A stretch of 64,000 bases of DNA, taken from contig JAZGTN010000054.1 of NCBI GenBank assembly GCA_037783415.1, forward strand, positions 806,001 through 870,000, in the 5' to 3' direction. Both the position numbers and the translations under genes were made by a program. The notes under the pieces are model-generated. The model searched no databases and had not been told where the DNA came from. It worked only from the letters and a program-made list of their open reading frames with translations. Positions 18,255-28,880 of this stretch are shown here, piece by piece (the stretch's first letter is position 1; every line of letters begins with the position of its first letter). This stretch comes from Leptasterias polaris. Taxonomy: Eukaryota > Echinodermata > Asteroidea > Forcipulatida > Asteriidae.

Positions 18255-21200
18255 ATGGCTGTTGCCATTAGTGCCCGTGCTCGTCTGTTGGTGTTTTTAC
18301 ATCTGCTTTTTATCATACATAAGTCACAACGGGTTCAAATCTTTGCTGATGCTGAGACTGTCAGAAATGAGTATTTTGCGTCTGCAGATCAGTACATGTG
18401 TCTGACTAATTTTGTTGTGCCAATCACACCCTGTCATGGGGTAACATTACAGCTGTGCCGTACTGGATTTAATTTCTCAAAAGTTCCATTAGTCAAATGG
18501 TCCAAACATGGCCAAACTACTCTAGTTATTCCTGGTCATGACCCTCCACATGATATAACAATATTTATGGATATTTCTGTTAACCCAGGCCCTCGTATTG
18601 GATGCACTAGCAAGGACGAGTTGCATTTTATGCATACAGAAAATTCGCATTCTAACATGTCTTGTTGTAAAACAACAACTATAATGTATTCCCGTAGTCA
18701 GCTTTTTAACATCCGTAAGACTTTTTATCACTCCATTCAGCCTGAATTGTTTTCGATTCTGAAAGCGAATGGAATTTTTCGGTTCAGGGGTAATAGAGCG
18801 GGTCATTGTAACTATAAATGTAAAATTCCTGTTCACATTGGTCACCGGCTTGATTATGTTCATAATAGGTTAGCTTTGGAAAACCGTACTCCTGTCCTTA
18901 AACACATTGTTGTAAATCCTGCCGATTCCTCTGATGATCTATTGAAACTTTGTTGCTTGAATACTAGATCTCTTAAAAATAAATCAGCTGATTTTGTTTC
19001 TTATGCCATTAATAGTAAGGCTGATTTGTTTGCCCTTACAGAAACTTGGTTTACAGATAATGATGTTGCCCATAAGGTTGAAGCAACTCCACCTGGTTTT
19101 AGATTGCTAGATCATCCCCGGAAAAACCGTGTGGGGGGAGGCACTGCTTTGTTGTTTCGTGATCATTTGAATGTCAAGAAAATTGCTGGAGATGAATTAG
19201 ATTCATTTGAGTTTTCAGAATGGTCTGTGGGGATTAATTCGTTTAAATTACGACTTGTAATCATTTACAGGCCACCTTACTCAGTTAGCCATCCTTATAC
19301 AGTTAATCGGTTTATCACTGATTTTGCCGATTATTTAGAATCCATTATTTTATCTTCTGAACCAGTTTTAATAACTGGAGATTTTAATATCCATGTTGAC
19401 ATTTCTGACGATCCAAACACTTTACGTTTTTTAACACTTCTTGAATCCATGGGTCTCCAGCAACATGTTAACAAACCTACGCATGAGATGGGTCACACAC
19501 TAGATCTTGTTATTACCCGGAAATCGGACATGGTTCTTAACGGCCTCCCAACACCTCACCACCTTTTTTCTGATCATTTTTCTGTTATTTGCAATTTGCA
19601 ACAAAGCAAGTCTTCTTTTCCTGCTAAACAGATTGTTTATAGGGATATTAAATCCATTGATATTAATTGCTTGAAAAGTGACTTAGTCTCTTCTAGGCTG
19701 TGCAGTGACACTCCTCAAGGTCTTGAGGAGCTTACGAAATGCTATAATACTACACTAGCTGGTACCTTTAACACACATGCCCCATTAAAGTCCAAGATGG
19801 TCACTGCTAGGCCCCGTCTACCTTGGTTTAATCAAGAAATCAACTCTGCCTTGAGGATGAGGAGACGTGCTGAAAAGAAGTGGCGACGAACAAGCATGGC
19901 CTCTGATCTTTCAGCATATAAGCTTATAAGAAATAAGGTAACCTTTCTTCTTAATAAAGCTCGTTGCAATTTCTACAAAGACTTTATCGAAAGTAATAGT
20001 TCCGACCAGAGGAAATTATTTAGAGCATCTAAAAAGCTGCTTGGGCATAGTGATGACGTCCTATATCCACCTTTTAAAGATAAAATGACTCTTGCTAATG
20101 ATATGGGTAGCTTTTTTGTACAGAAAATATCTAATATTCATGCTAAACTTGATGACTTGGAAGTTTCAACCTCTGTTGACAGAACGTTATCTTTTACATC
20201 TGAAACAATGTCCAGTAAAATCCTGTTTGATAGTTTTATACCATTAACCGAGTCACAGGTAAAACAGCTTGTTGTCAATTCTTCTAAGGGATCATGCGCT
20301 CTGGATCCCATGCCTACTAACCTTGTGGGTGAGTGCCTGGATGTTTTGCTTCCAGTACTTACCAACATTATAAATTCATCATTAGTATCTGGTACATTTC
20401 CTACTGACTGGAAAGAAGCTTTAATATGCCCTTTACTTAAAAAACCCAATCTCGATATGAAATTAGAAAACTACCGACCAATCAGTAACTTACAATTTAT
20501 TTCTAAATTAACTGAGAGGGCCGTTTGTGACCAACTTTATTGTCACATGTCAAAACATTCTATGTTTCCGGTTTTCCAATCATCTTATCGGAAGCATCAC
20601 AGTACAGAGACGGCTCTTATAAAGGTTAAAAATGATTTATTGATGAGGATGAATTCCCAACATGTTATTCTGCTTATCCTTTTAGACCTGAGTGCAGCGT
20701 TCGATACTGTTGATCACGCCATTTTATTGAAACGTCTGCAGTCTAAATTTGGAGTCACTGGCAAGGCCCTTGATTGGTTTTCATCTTATTTGTTGGATAG
20801 AAGTCAACGTGTTTCTATTCAGGGTACCTTATCAGAAAAGTTTAACATCAACTGTGGTGTGCCTCAGGGATCCTGCTTAGGACCATTTTTATTCCTTGTC
20901 TATGCCTCTAAATTGTTTGACATCGTTGAGCGTCATCTGCCTGATGTTCATTGTTATGCGGATGACACTCAGCTGTATTTATCTTTTAGACCGGACGATA
21001 AATTTTGTCAAGCTGCTGTAACTATAATGGAAGACTGCATTGGGGACATCAGGCAATGGATGTTGCATGACCGGCTTCTAATTAATGATGCTAAGAGTGA
21101 ATTTTTGATCATCGGATCAAAGCAGCAGTTGCAGAAAATTAATATTTCCAATATCATGATAGGTGATGCTAAAGTTTTTCCTACAACATGTGTTCGTAAT

Positions 21201-21812
21201 TTAGGGTCATGGTTTGATTCTGAACTTACAATGAACACCCACATCAATAAAGCTTGCTCTGCAGCTTTTTTTCATCTTCACAACATCAAACGCATTAGTC
21301 AATTCCTAACACAAGACTCTCTTTTAAAACTAATTCATGCATTTGTGACTAGTCGTCTTGATTATTGTAATGGCCTTTTGTATGGTCTGCCAAAGTCACA
21401 GATAGCTAAACTACAAAGGGTTCAAAACGCTGCAGCCAGAATTGTTACTAACACACACCGGTTTGAACACATTACACCTATAATTCGTCAATTACATTGG
21501 TTGCCTGTTTCGTACAGGATTAATTTTAAAATCCTTTTGTTGACCTTTAAAGCTCTTCATGGTCTTTCTCCAAAGTATTTACAGGATCTTGTTTCCATCC
21601 GGAAGGTATCTTCATATCAACTTAGGTCAGGGAATAATGGTATTTTCTTGGATTATCCTTCTGGTAAAATGTTGACTACATTTGGTGATAGGGCTTTTTC
21701 TGTGGCAGCCCCTAAGCTTTGGAATGCGCTACCGTTTCATATACGTAGCGAACAGAAACTTACCTCTTTTAAATGTAATATAAAAACCTATCTTTTTAAA
21801 GCCGCTTTTTAG
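18255..21812 (+). CDS. LINE polyprotein: AP endonuclease and reverse transcriptase
   Basis: The start is the ATG at 18255 in a strong context (CACCATGG); the open frame extends only to a GTG three codons upstream. The N-terminal 110 residues have a hydrophobic start and end in MDISVNPGP, a 2A-like motif (NPGP at codons 110-113). An AP-type endonuclease follows (about 230-450: LNTRS, LTETWF, IYRPPY, ITGDFNIH, LDLVIT, SDHFSVI), then RT (about 640-950: LDLSAAFDTVDH near 811, GVPQGSCLGP, CYADDTQLYL near 900) and a C-terminal region with LHWLPVSYRI and LWNALP, usual for CR1/L2 elements. No internal stop. It nicks target DNA and primes cDNA synthesis there. No separate ORF1 was found in the 5' UTR. 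Confidence 0.95.
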   Translation: MAVAISARARLLVFLHLLFIIHKSQRVQIFADAETVRNEYFASADQYMCLTNFVVPITPCHGVTLQLCRTGFNFSKVPLVKWSKHGQTTLVIPGHDPPHDITIFMDISVNPGPRIGCTSKDELHFMHTENSHSNMSCCKTTTIMYSRSQLFNIRKTFYHSIQPELFSILKANGIFRFRGNRAGHCNYKCKIPVHIGHRLDYVHNRLALENRTPVLKHIVVNPADSSDDLLKLCCLNTRSLKNKSADFVSYAINSKADLFALTETWFTDNDVAHKVEATPPGFRLLDHPRKNRVGGGTALLFRDHLNVKKIAGDELDSFEFSEWSVGINSFKLRLVIIYRPPYSVSHPYTVNRFITDFADYLESIILSSEPVLITGDFNIHVDISDDPNTLRFLTLLESMGLQQHVNKPTHEMGHTLDLVITRKSDMVLNGLPTPHHLFSDHFSVICNLQQSKSSFPAKQIVYRDIKSIDINCLKSDLVSSRLCSDTPQGLEELTKCYNTTLAGTFNTHAPLKSKMVTARPRLPWFNQEINSALRMRRRAEKKWRRTSMASDLSAYKLIRNKVTFLLNKARCNFYKDFIESNSSDQRKLFRASKKLLGHSDDVLYPPFKDKMTLANDMGSFFVQKISNIHAKLDDLEVSTSVDRTLSFTSETMSSKILFDSFIPLTESQVKQLVVNSSKGSCALDPMPTNLVGECLDVLLPVLTNIINSSLVSGTFPTDWKEALICPLLKKPNLDMKLENYRPISNLQFISKLTERAVCDQLYCHMSKHSMFPVFQSSYRKHHSTETALIKVKNDLLMRMNSQHVILLILLDLSAAFDTVDHAILLKRLQSKFGVTGKALDWFSSYLLDRSQRVSIQGTLSEKFNINCGVPQGSCLGPFLFLVYASKLFDIVERHLPDVHCYADDTQLYLSFRPDDKFCQAAVTIMEDCIGDIRQWMLHDRLLINDAKSEFLIIGSKQQLQKINISNIMIGDAKVFPTTCVRNLGSWFDSELTMNTHINKACSAAFFHLHNIKRISQFLTQDSLLKLIHAFVTSRLDYCNGLLYGLPKSQIAKLQRVQNAAARIVTNTHRFEHITPIIRQLHWLPVSYRINFKILLLTFKALHGLSPKYLQDLVSIRKVSSYQLRSGNNGIFLDYPSGKMLTTFGDRAFSVAAPKLWNALPFHIRSEQKLTSFKCNIKTYLFKAAF

Positions 21813-22126
21813 TGTGTCTTTCTTCTATGGTCACCTTGTCAGTTAGTTTAGATTTTTAGCATAAATAGGGTTAAAGGCGTCTGTCTCCTGAAAAGGTCAA
21901 AACATTACCGATGCCAGCAGGGATAGGCCTATGTAATAAGTACTATTAGTTCTCTGTTGGCGGGACAGACGTATCCCCATACTTTTGTTTGGGCGCTGGC
22001 CTGGTGACCAGTCTTTTTTCTTTGTCCTTTTCTTCCATTATGTGCTTTTTAACATGTGTTCTGCGCCTTTGATCATTTTGTATGTAAGGGGCGCAATATA
22101 AATTTTAAATATTATTATTATTATTA
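21813..22126 (+). other. LINE 3' UTR and (ATT)n tail
   Basis: A 3' UTR of about 290 bp ending in an ATT microsatellite. The block from 21821 recurs in the Gypsy leader at 381. The terminal 25 bp resemble the 3' end of the SINE at 1221-1590 and a fragment near 54910, consistent with a recognition signal for this LINE's RT. Confidence 0.8.
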
Positions 22127-22164
22127 TTAACACCTAATAAATCTGAATTGAACAACAAAAGATA

Positions 22165-22198
22165 CCCCCCCCCCCCCCCCCCACCACCACCACCACCA
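22165..22198 (+). repeat. Poly(C) run followed by (CCA)n
   Basis: About 18 C, then CCACCACCACCACCAACA. Simple sequence. Confidence 0.95.
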
Positions 22199-22202
22199 AC
22201 AT

Positions 22203-22392
22203 CACATACAATAGACACAATCGGCGACCGGAGTCACGTGACTCATAATAGTGGGTATATACAATGTAAACAAACCTAGCAAAACAATGCACTCTGAAGC
22301 AGCCATGCGTTTCCATTCACACTGCGCATTGCTTGCTTGGTTTGTTGGGTCACGTGACTGCAGTCGCGGATTGTGTCTATTGCTTGTATGCC
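22203..22392. mobile_element. Palindromic foldback/MITE relic
   Basis: The left arm (ATAGACACAATCGGCGACCG, GAGTCACGTGAC) is inverted at the right (GTCACGTGACTGCAGTCGCG, GATTGTGTCTAT). Inner segments (CAAACCTAGCAAAACAATGC against GCATTGCTTGCTTGGTTTG) also pair. The whole unit is a roughly 190-bp imperfect hairpin without coding content. Confidence 0.7.
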
Positions 22393-22667
22393 CCACAAAA
22401 AACTTCCCTTATTATCTCACCTCCCTTGCTGATGTAACATCCTTTAGGGTCTATTTCAGTCTTTCCATCTTCACAGTAGGTAAGTTTGAGGTGAGTTGGC
22501 CATACATTCATATATGCCTCAACGGTCCCCATGAACATGCTATGAGCTATACCAAATTAATGTCAAAAATGTTAGAAACGGGTAACAAGCAATCAACATA
22601 ATTAACACCATTACATTTTATGAAGAAAAAAAAACCCCAAACAAACAAAGAAGGGTGTAGTCATAAT

Positions 22668-24105
22668 TCATTTCATTTCATTTCATTTCATTTCATTTCG
22701 GTTTTATTAAAAATACCAAACAACAAGTCCGGAGACTAAAAATATTTAGTTTACAAAGAGTGACATCCAAAATAAGTTAAGTTAGAGATAAAACATTAGG
22801 ATTTAAAAATATATAAAAATATATATTACAATAAAAGACTGGGGACAAGAACTAAAAATTGAAAAATTGAAAAATTATGCACAATTAGTGGGGGCTGCAT
22901 TTAAAAGGCTAATCATATAAGGAATGGATGACTGCTTATATCTAGAAGTTCTGATTTTGGGAATATCTAGTTGTTGAGAATTTCTGAGGTTACGACCTGA
23001 TACTGTTTGTCTAGTTTGTGGAAATAAGTGGCGGTGTTTATCAGATGAAAGGCAGGATTTGGCAAATTGTGAGACTAATTGATTACGTCGGTATGAGAGA
23101 AGTTTGACATTAAGAAGATTAAGCAAATCATTGTATGGCAATTTATTTGGATAAGCAATGATACGTTAAGCCCTTTTCTGGATGCGCTCGATATTTTGAG
23201 CCTGTGAACAAGTTAAGCCAGACGACCATACAGGCGCTCCAAATTCAAGCAAAGGACGAATGTACATCTTGTAAATAGAAACGAGATCATCAGTTTTAAC
23301 ACCATTTTTCCTAAGTTTACTCATGATGTGCAAACGTCGAGAGGCACTACTCACAAGGTGTTTAACTTTAGGTCACTTTGAATAATTACCCCTAGTAATT
23401 TAATGGATGGGACAACATCTAGTTCGATATCGTTAATCTTTAATTTAATGGCAGGTGGTGGATTGCGAAGGAAAGAAATTTGCATATAGATTTACATTTT
23501 AATGGATTTGGTGTCATGTCATTCACATAACACCAAGCAACAAGTGAATCAATGTGAGATTGTAAATTTGAACGTCCATGTTTGGGTAGGATTTCAACAA
23601 AGCTCAGATCATCAACATACTTCCAGCTATTGTCAAGGGTGGCAGCTGCATCATTGACCATGGCCAACAAAATGATTGGGCCCAGTTTCGTACCTTGTGG
23701 AACACCACAAGTAAGGCTAAGTTTGGATGACGTTGCTCCTTGGTATCGAACAGTTTGTGAGCGCTCCGAAAGAAAACTGCAAATTGTGGGTAAAACAGCA
23801 CGATCAACGCCAAGGTGTATCAACTTCTCAATTGCAGTAGTATGATTTATATGATCAAAAGCCTTGCTGAAATCTATAGCACACACATTAGCAAAATGTC
23901 CAGCCACATCAACACCTCTGTGAATCGTGTCAAGCATGCTGATAAGATAATGTAAGATTGAGCTGCCTTTAATGTTTCCATATTGCTGAGGGTCAATGGC
24001 ATGTTGGATGTCCATCATCACCCTGTCTGCTAGAAATCCTTCGAAAACACGAGCAATGACAGAGGTTATGGATATTGGTCGAAATTTAAATGTTGTTATA
24101 CGCTG
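22668..24105 (-). mobile_element. 5'-truncated LINE fragment, (GAAAT)n tail
   Basis: On the minus strand the RT domain (FRPISITSVIARVFEGF, IDFSKAFDHINHTTAIEK, CGVPQGTKLGPI, YVDDLSFVEI) spans about 24105-23440. The following thumb and C-terminal region (23354-22875) is in other frames, so frameshifts have accumulated. The 3' end at about 22668 has a GAAAT microsatellite tail (TTTCATTTCATTTC on the plus strand). RT type is different from the LINE at 17501. The 5' half, including the endonuclease, is missing. Confidence 0.85.
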
Positions 24106-24404
24106 CTAAGTGATATTTAGATTGGACCATGTGTCTCAAAATTTCAGACTCATTAAGGTTCAGGTTATTATTATTAGTTCCCTTGAAGTTGACTGGAATA
24201 CACAGGTTTATTCATTCACTTGTTCTTTTATCACATGTAGTTCAAGTTCATCTATGTTTTAGGTTTGTAACACTGGTCCAGGGAACAGGTAAACTAACAT
24301 CAACTAAAAACAAACTACAAAATTAAGTTATCAAATAAATAAACCACAAGGGAAACTTACGGGTAAAAGTTCATAATTTTGGGGTTAAACAAAGACAAAT
24401 TGAC

Positions 24405-24470
24405 TTGGGCGGGATTTGAACCAACGACCTCCAGAAAAGTGCAGGCGCTCTACCGACCGAGGCAGTCTTC
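24405..24470 (-). mobile_element. tRNA-like SINE head
   Basis: The minus strand reads as a tRNA-like promoter: an A-box-like GGTCGGTAGAGCGCC and the B-box GGTTCAAATCCC. It resembles the minus-strand head at 57286-57362, including the downstream TTTGTTTAA segment. It is not a functional tRNA: the acceptor arms do not pair well and no clean anticodon arm is seen. The 3' end was not defined. Confidence 0.6.
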
Positions 24471-25127
24471 CCTATTTTGTCAATATCTTTGTTCTGTTTG
24501 CCAGTCAGATGCCTTGTAACCATTACTGCCCACGTTTAAGATACAACCTTGGAAGCGGTAGCAAGGGAATCCTTAAGGGGGTGCAACTTTATAAACAATT
24601 AAGATGATAAACTGAGGGTGGTTGTACATGGGATTTGGCAAAGCCTACATGGTGTCGGTAAAACATTTAGGGGTTAAGTCGTGATTGAATTTATAATGTG
24701 AATTTGAGATTGAATTTATAGTTGAATTGAAGTAACTAACGGAGATTGGAAAAGGAGTCAATTTCTACTTGCCTGCTGTCGTTACCACGGTCAAATTGGC
24801 CATCACACCACTTGCAAGCTTCAATGGGTTTGGTTGCAACAACATTTTTAATGCTGGACCTAAGGGGAAAAGTCAAGTGATTGTATTAGTGTTTTCCAAA
24901 CTTTTTTGTTCTTTCTATTGTAAAATGTGCACTTCATGCCAAGCGCCCTCAACCGAATGCTGATACAAAAAACGAATTTATTCTGTGTGCATGCATAAGT
25001 GGCGGTATTTGGGTTGTATTACGATTTGTGACAAAGGCGGAAATCAGATGTGAAAATTTATCTGAATTTAAATCCTCTTTGCAGTAGTTATGCTAGCCCC
25101 GGAAAAAGTAAGATCAAACCAACCGAC

Positions 25128-25188
25128 AAACAAACAAACAAACAACCCAACAAACAAACAAACAAACAAACAAACAAACAAACAACGC
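25128..25188 (+). repeat. (CAAA)n microsatellite
   Basis: ACAAACAAACAA-type repeat with two interruptions. Confidence 0.95.
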
Positions 25189-25745
25189 CCGAAATCGAAA
25201 CAAACAAAAATCATAACAAACGCCCAACACCCCATCAAACAACGAAAGAGAGATGGTGGGGGTAGTAGAGGGGTGGGATGAGGTTACACGTTGCTTGTCT
25301 TCTCTTTAGACAAATACAAACGTAATCGGCAATTGAAACTACGACCATCATTTCGAAATCAATTCAGGCCCTATAGTAGACATGATTTCACAAAAGTTAA
25401 TCAGAATAAAACAACATCTATTATTAACACACATCAATTTATTATGAACTCACCACAACTTTCATACTCGATTAGTAACTGCTTTATACCGTCTGAACCA
25501 TTTGATACCTTGCACAGCGCGGCAAGGTAGAGAAACACAAGTGCAAATCGCTTTCCCATCTTAGTAGAACTAGCCTGAAATTACTTCTCCTCGATGTTTG
25601 TATATGGTAGGTGTTGTCACAAGTGATGTTGTCACAAGTGGTGTAGTAAGAATATGTGTGCTCTCTGACTCCAGGACTTTCCACGTTGCACAACATCAAG
25701 TTATAGATTGTTTCCCGTTGTTCGTGCTCGTTTGTTTGTTTAGAC

Positions 25746-26124
25746 TTAAAGGGACACGTTGCCTTGGATTGGACGAGTTGGTCTTTAAAAAGCATTTGTA
25801 ACAGTTTGTTATGAGATGCATATGGTTAGAAAGATGTTTTAAAAGTAGAATACAATGATCCACACAAATATGGCTCGAAATTGCGTGGTTTTCCTTTTAC
25901 TTTGCGAACTAACACGGTCGGCCATTTAATGGGAGTCAATAATTATGGCCGACCGTGTTAGTTCACGATGTAAAAGGAAAACCACGCAATTTCGAGGCAT
26001 ATTTGTGTGGATCATTGTATTCTACTTTTAAAACATCTTTCTAACCATATGCATCTCATAACAAACTGTTACAAATGCTTTTTATGGGCCAACTCGTCCA
26101 ATCCAAGGCAACGTGTCCCTTTAA
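25746..26124. mobile_element. Long-palindrome MITE, TTAA-flanked
   Basis: TTAA plus AGGGACACGTTGCCTTGGAT at the left is exactly inverted at the right, ending CCCTTTAA. The arms (about 175 bp each) stay complementary almost to the centre (GGTCGGCCATTTAATG against ATGGCCGACCGTG). It is non-coding. TTAA borders are the target preference of piggyBac-type transposases. Related ends occur at 27448, 37030 and 42870. Confidence 0.85.
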
Positions 26125-26432
26125 CCACAGTCGACCTAGATGTCAGTCGAACGCTGCAATGTTTGACTATAAACTATTCCAGTTGGATCAGCCTAGCCAG
26201 GAGCACCTTTTCTCTCGTCCGCTCAGGAAGTTATTACACACTATCTGGTTTCGAAAGTGACTGGGGTATTTCCCGTAGAAAACCCAAGCCTTTTATTGTA
26301 AGTTTCTGTTGTGGTTGTACAATATTGTTCAAAAACCATTGAACTGTAAACGGGTTCATGAATCATGCTACCTTATAATCCCATTCTAGGTAGAATCAGT
26401 CTAGTTCAGTCTTTTCAATTTATGGCAATGTT

Positions 26433-27392
26433 ATGGTGGCCCTGAAGGGACACGCATATCGCAAACGTGTGCGCATACGTATGCAATGTCGTGAAACAAT
26501 TCGCGAATATGTGCGCACACGTATGCAATGTCGTGAAACAATTCGCGAATATGTGCGCACACGTATGCAATGTCGTGAAACAAATCGCGAATGTGTGCGC
26601 ACACGTATGCAATGTCGTGAAACAATTCGCGAATATGTGCGCACACCGTATGCAATGTCGTGAAACAATTCGCGAATATGTGCGCACACGTATGCAATGT
26701 CGTGAAACAATTCGCGAATATGTGCGCACACGTATGCAATGTCGTGAAACAATTCGCGAATATGTGCGCACACGTCTGCGAATATATTTGCGATGTCGTG
26801 AATTTTATTGCATACCATGTCGCATACCTTTGGGGGTGATGTCATAGTTGCGGACAATTTGTTAGTGACCAAGGGAGCATGTGGCACTACAGTCAGGCTC
26901 CTGTAAGCATGACTGTACAATAATGTGTACCCAGGAACTTGGCACCAGGCCAAGTCTCGCCATACCGAAGACCACCCGCCTCGCTTGCCTCACAACAATG
27001 ACTACCGCTGCAATGACTACCGCTTATCTAACTGTAGGCAAGAAACCCCCCCCCCCCAGATCATTAGACATTTTATTCAAAGGTATACGACATGGTATGC
27101 AATAAAATTCACAACATCGCAAATATATTCGCAGACGTGTGCGCACATATTCGCGAATTGTTTCACGACATTGCATACCGTGTGCGCACATATTCGCGAA
27201 TTGTTTCACATTGCATACGTGTGCGCACACATTCACGATTTGTTTCACGACATTGCATACGTGTGCGCACATATTCGCGAATTGTTTCACGACATTGCAT
27301 ACGTGTGCGCATATATTCGCGAATTGTTTCACGACATTGCATACGTATGCGCACACGTTTGCGATATGCGATGTCCCTTCAGGGCCACCATA
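26433..27392. mobile_element. Foldback element with 42-bp tandem arrays in both inverted arms
   Basis: Each terminus starts with an inverted GGTGGCCCTGAAGGGACA, followed by an array of a 42-bp unit: 7 copies at 26479-26773 and about 5 inverted copies at 27140-27350. The unit contains the palindromes TTCGCGAA and TGTGCGCACA. Inner flanks (GCGAATATATTTGCGATGTC and its complement) are also inverted, leaving a unique loop of about 240 bp (26840-27080). CAATGTT lies directly outside both ends (26426-26432 and 27393-27399), a probable target-site duplication. Open frames inside are by-products of a 42-bp (14-codon) period. Sea-urchin TU elements have a comparable architecture. Confidence 0.88.
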
Positions 27393-27447
27393 CAATGTTG
27401 AAATACTTTGACTTCGTGGAAGGGGCAAATTAGGTCAGTTGTACCTA

Positions 27448-27580
27448 ATTAAAGGGACACGTTTGCCAATGATTAGGCGATTTGTGCTATAACATGCGTT
27501 GAAAGTGTTTGTTATGAAATGAATTATGGTTGGAAACATGTTTTAAAAGATAGGGAAAATCTCCTCGTTACCCCATCTTT
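27448..27580 (+). mobile_element. Truncated end of the TTAA MITE family
   Basis: TTAAAGGGACACGTTTGCC and the next about 110 bp (CTATAACATGCGTT, GAAACATGTTTTAAAAG) follow the left arm of the copies at 25746 and 37030. No right end was found. Confidence 0.65.
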
Positions 27581-27720
27581 TGCAGTGGTCCAGTGAAGAG
27601 GTTTTACATTTATCTAGACTTTCTCTATGCTCTGGACAAGGTGAAGTTCTGCCATTTTTTCATCTTTTCTCTCATTCCTGTCTTTCCTTCTGTCTCTTCT
27701 CAGTTAGTTTAGACCCTACC

Positions 27721-28872
27721 CAGTGGCGTAACTAAGGGGGGGGGGGGGGCACGGGGGGCACGTGCCCCCCAATTGATGTCAGTGCCCCCCGGGTGCCCCC
27801 CATTTGAAATCTGAACCTTTAAGACTATAATAATTACCAGAATATAAAATGTTAAGTTTTATAAACTTTTATGGAGCACTCGTGGCGTATAACTCAATGT
27901 TTCAAACTATCTTTCTATTTACGCATATTTTGCAATGGACAGTTGTTAATTTTTACCAACTTCTTCAGAGTACGATAAATCACGTCCGCAAATTGTATGA
28001 TGACTCGTCGCCCGCGCGCCCCATTCTGCCGATGCCACAGTCTGCCACGTTAAAATACGATTGACGGTAGTGTCACATGAAGCTGCACGACGTGCTGGGT
28101 GCCGTTGCATTTATCGTAAGTACATGAAGAAAAGCCATTGAAAACCCTTGAGCTGTAAGAGCATTGATCTAAAATATCTGCTTCATTTGAGACATTACTT
28201 TGTTCTTCAGTGTATAGGGTATATTAAATAGTTTGTCAATTATGTAAAAATCGAAATTGGGGGGGGGGGGCGGATGGGTCAAAACAATTTCGAAAAAATA
28301 TCAAAGTTTTTAACATTGATTAGGCCTACTGTGCATGGCCCAAGTGTGTAATAAATAAATACTAGTGTCAGTCCTCAAAATACATAAATCCCCATAAAAA
28401 AAAGACCTCGCAACCCTTGTTAACAGTTATGATTTATTTCTACACATTCAAATAGTAACTGCATGGTTCTAGATGTGCGAAAAAGAAGAGAGAAAAAAAG
28501 ACGACAAAAAATAAATCTTTGTTTCATTATGATGTATTTTATAGGCTGCAGGATCTGACACAAAATAAGGAAGGATGCTAGCGAATATTGGGAGGTTTTT
28601 TAAGAAGCGACCCATAGGCTATTTGTAAACATTATTAATAGTAAACGAAGCGTTAAAAAAGAGCATAGAAACATCATTTTGCAAATTGACCATATTCCCT
28701 TTGGTTTAATTGAGGGGCTGTTTGGAACCCGCCATTGCGTAGATTAAGATCCAGTTTTTAAAAATTGCAATGGAATCTATAGTTGGTTTGCCAGAAGTGC
28801 CCCCCTAGAAAAAATGGTGCCCCCCCTTGAGCCCCCCCCCCCTAAAAATTTACCTTAGTTAAGCGGCCGCTG
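27721..28872. mobile_element. hAT-type non-autonomous DNA transposon
   Basis: The 8-bp direct repeats ACCCTACC (27713-27720 and 28873-28880) flank an element starting CAGTGGCGTAACTAAGG and ending CCTTAGTTAAGCGGCCGCTG, its imperfect inverted complement. Subterminal G/C-rich blocks (GTGCCCCCC repeats) are also inverted. An 8-bp duplication and CAG...CTG ends are typical of hAT elements. No transposase remains. Confidence 0.85.
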
Positions 28873-28880
28873 ACCCTACC

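Larger units (their letters stand above)
17501..22126 (+). mobile_element. Full-length CR1/L2-like LINE with 8-bp target-site duplication
   Basis: About 4.6 kb: a 754-bp 5' UTR, one long ORF with endonuclease and RT, a 3' UTR, and a 3' end GGCGCAATATAAATTTTAAAT followed by (ATT)n. The flanks are direct repeats TTAACACC at 17493-17500 and 22127-22134, the target-site duplication of target-primed reverse transcription, and they fix both ends. Because the 5' end is complete and the ORF is open, this looks like a recent insertion and possible source copy. Clade assignment rests on the fused endonuclease-RT layout and on RT motifs (LLDLSAAFDTVDH, GVPQGSCLGPFLF, YADDTQLY). Confidence 0.92.

Noticed and set aside
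26479..26773. CRISPR-like regular array
   Set aside because: Contiguous repeats without unique spacers, in a eukaryotic genome, with an inverted partner array; this is a foldback arm.
26420..27433. Many overlapping open frames of 63-177 codons on both strands
   Set aside because: They arise because the 42-bp foldback unit is a multiple of three; the peptides are repeats of one nonsense phrase and switch strand with the arm.
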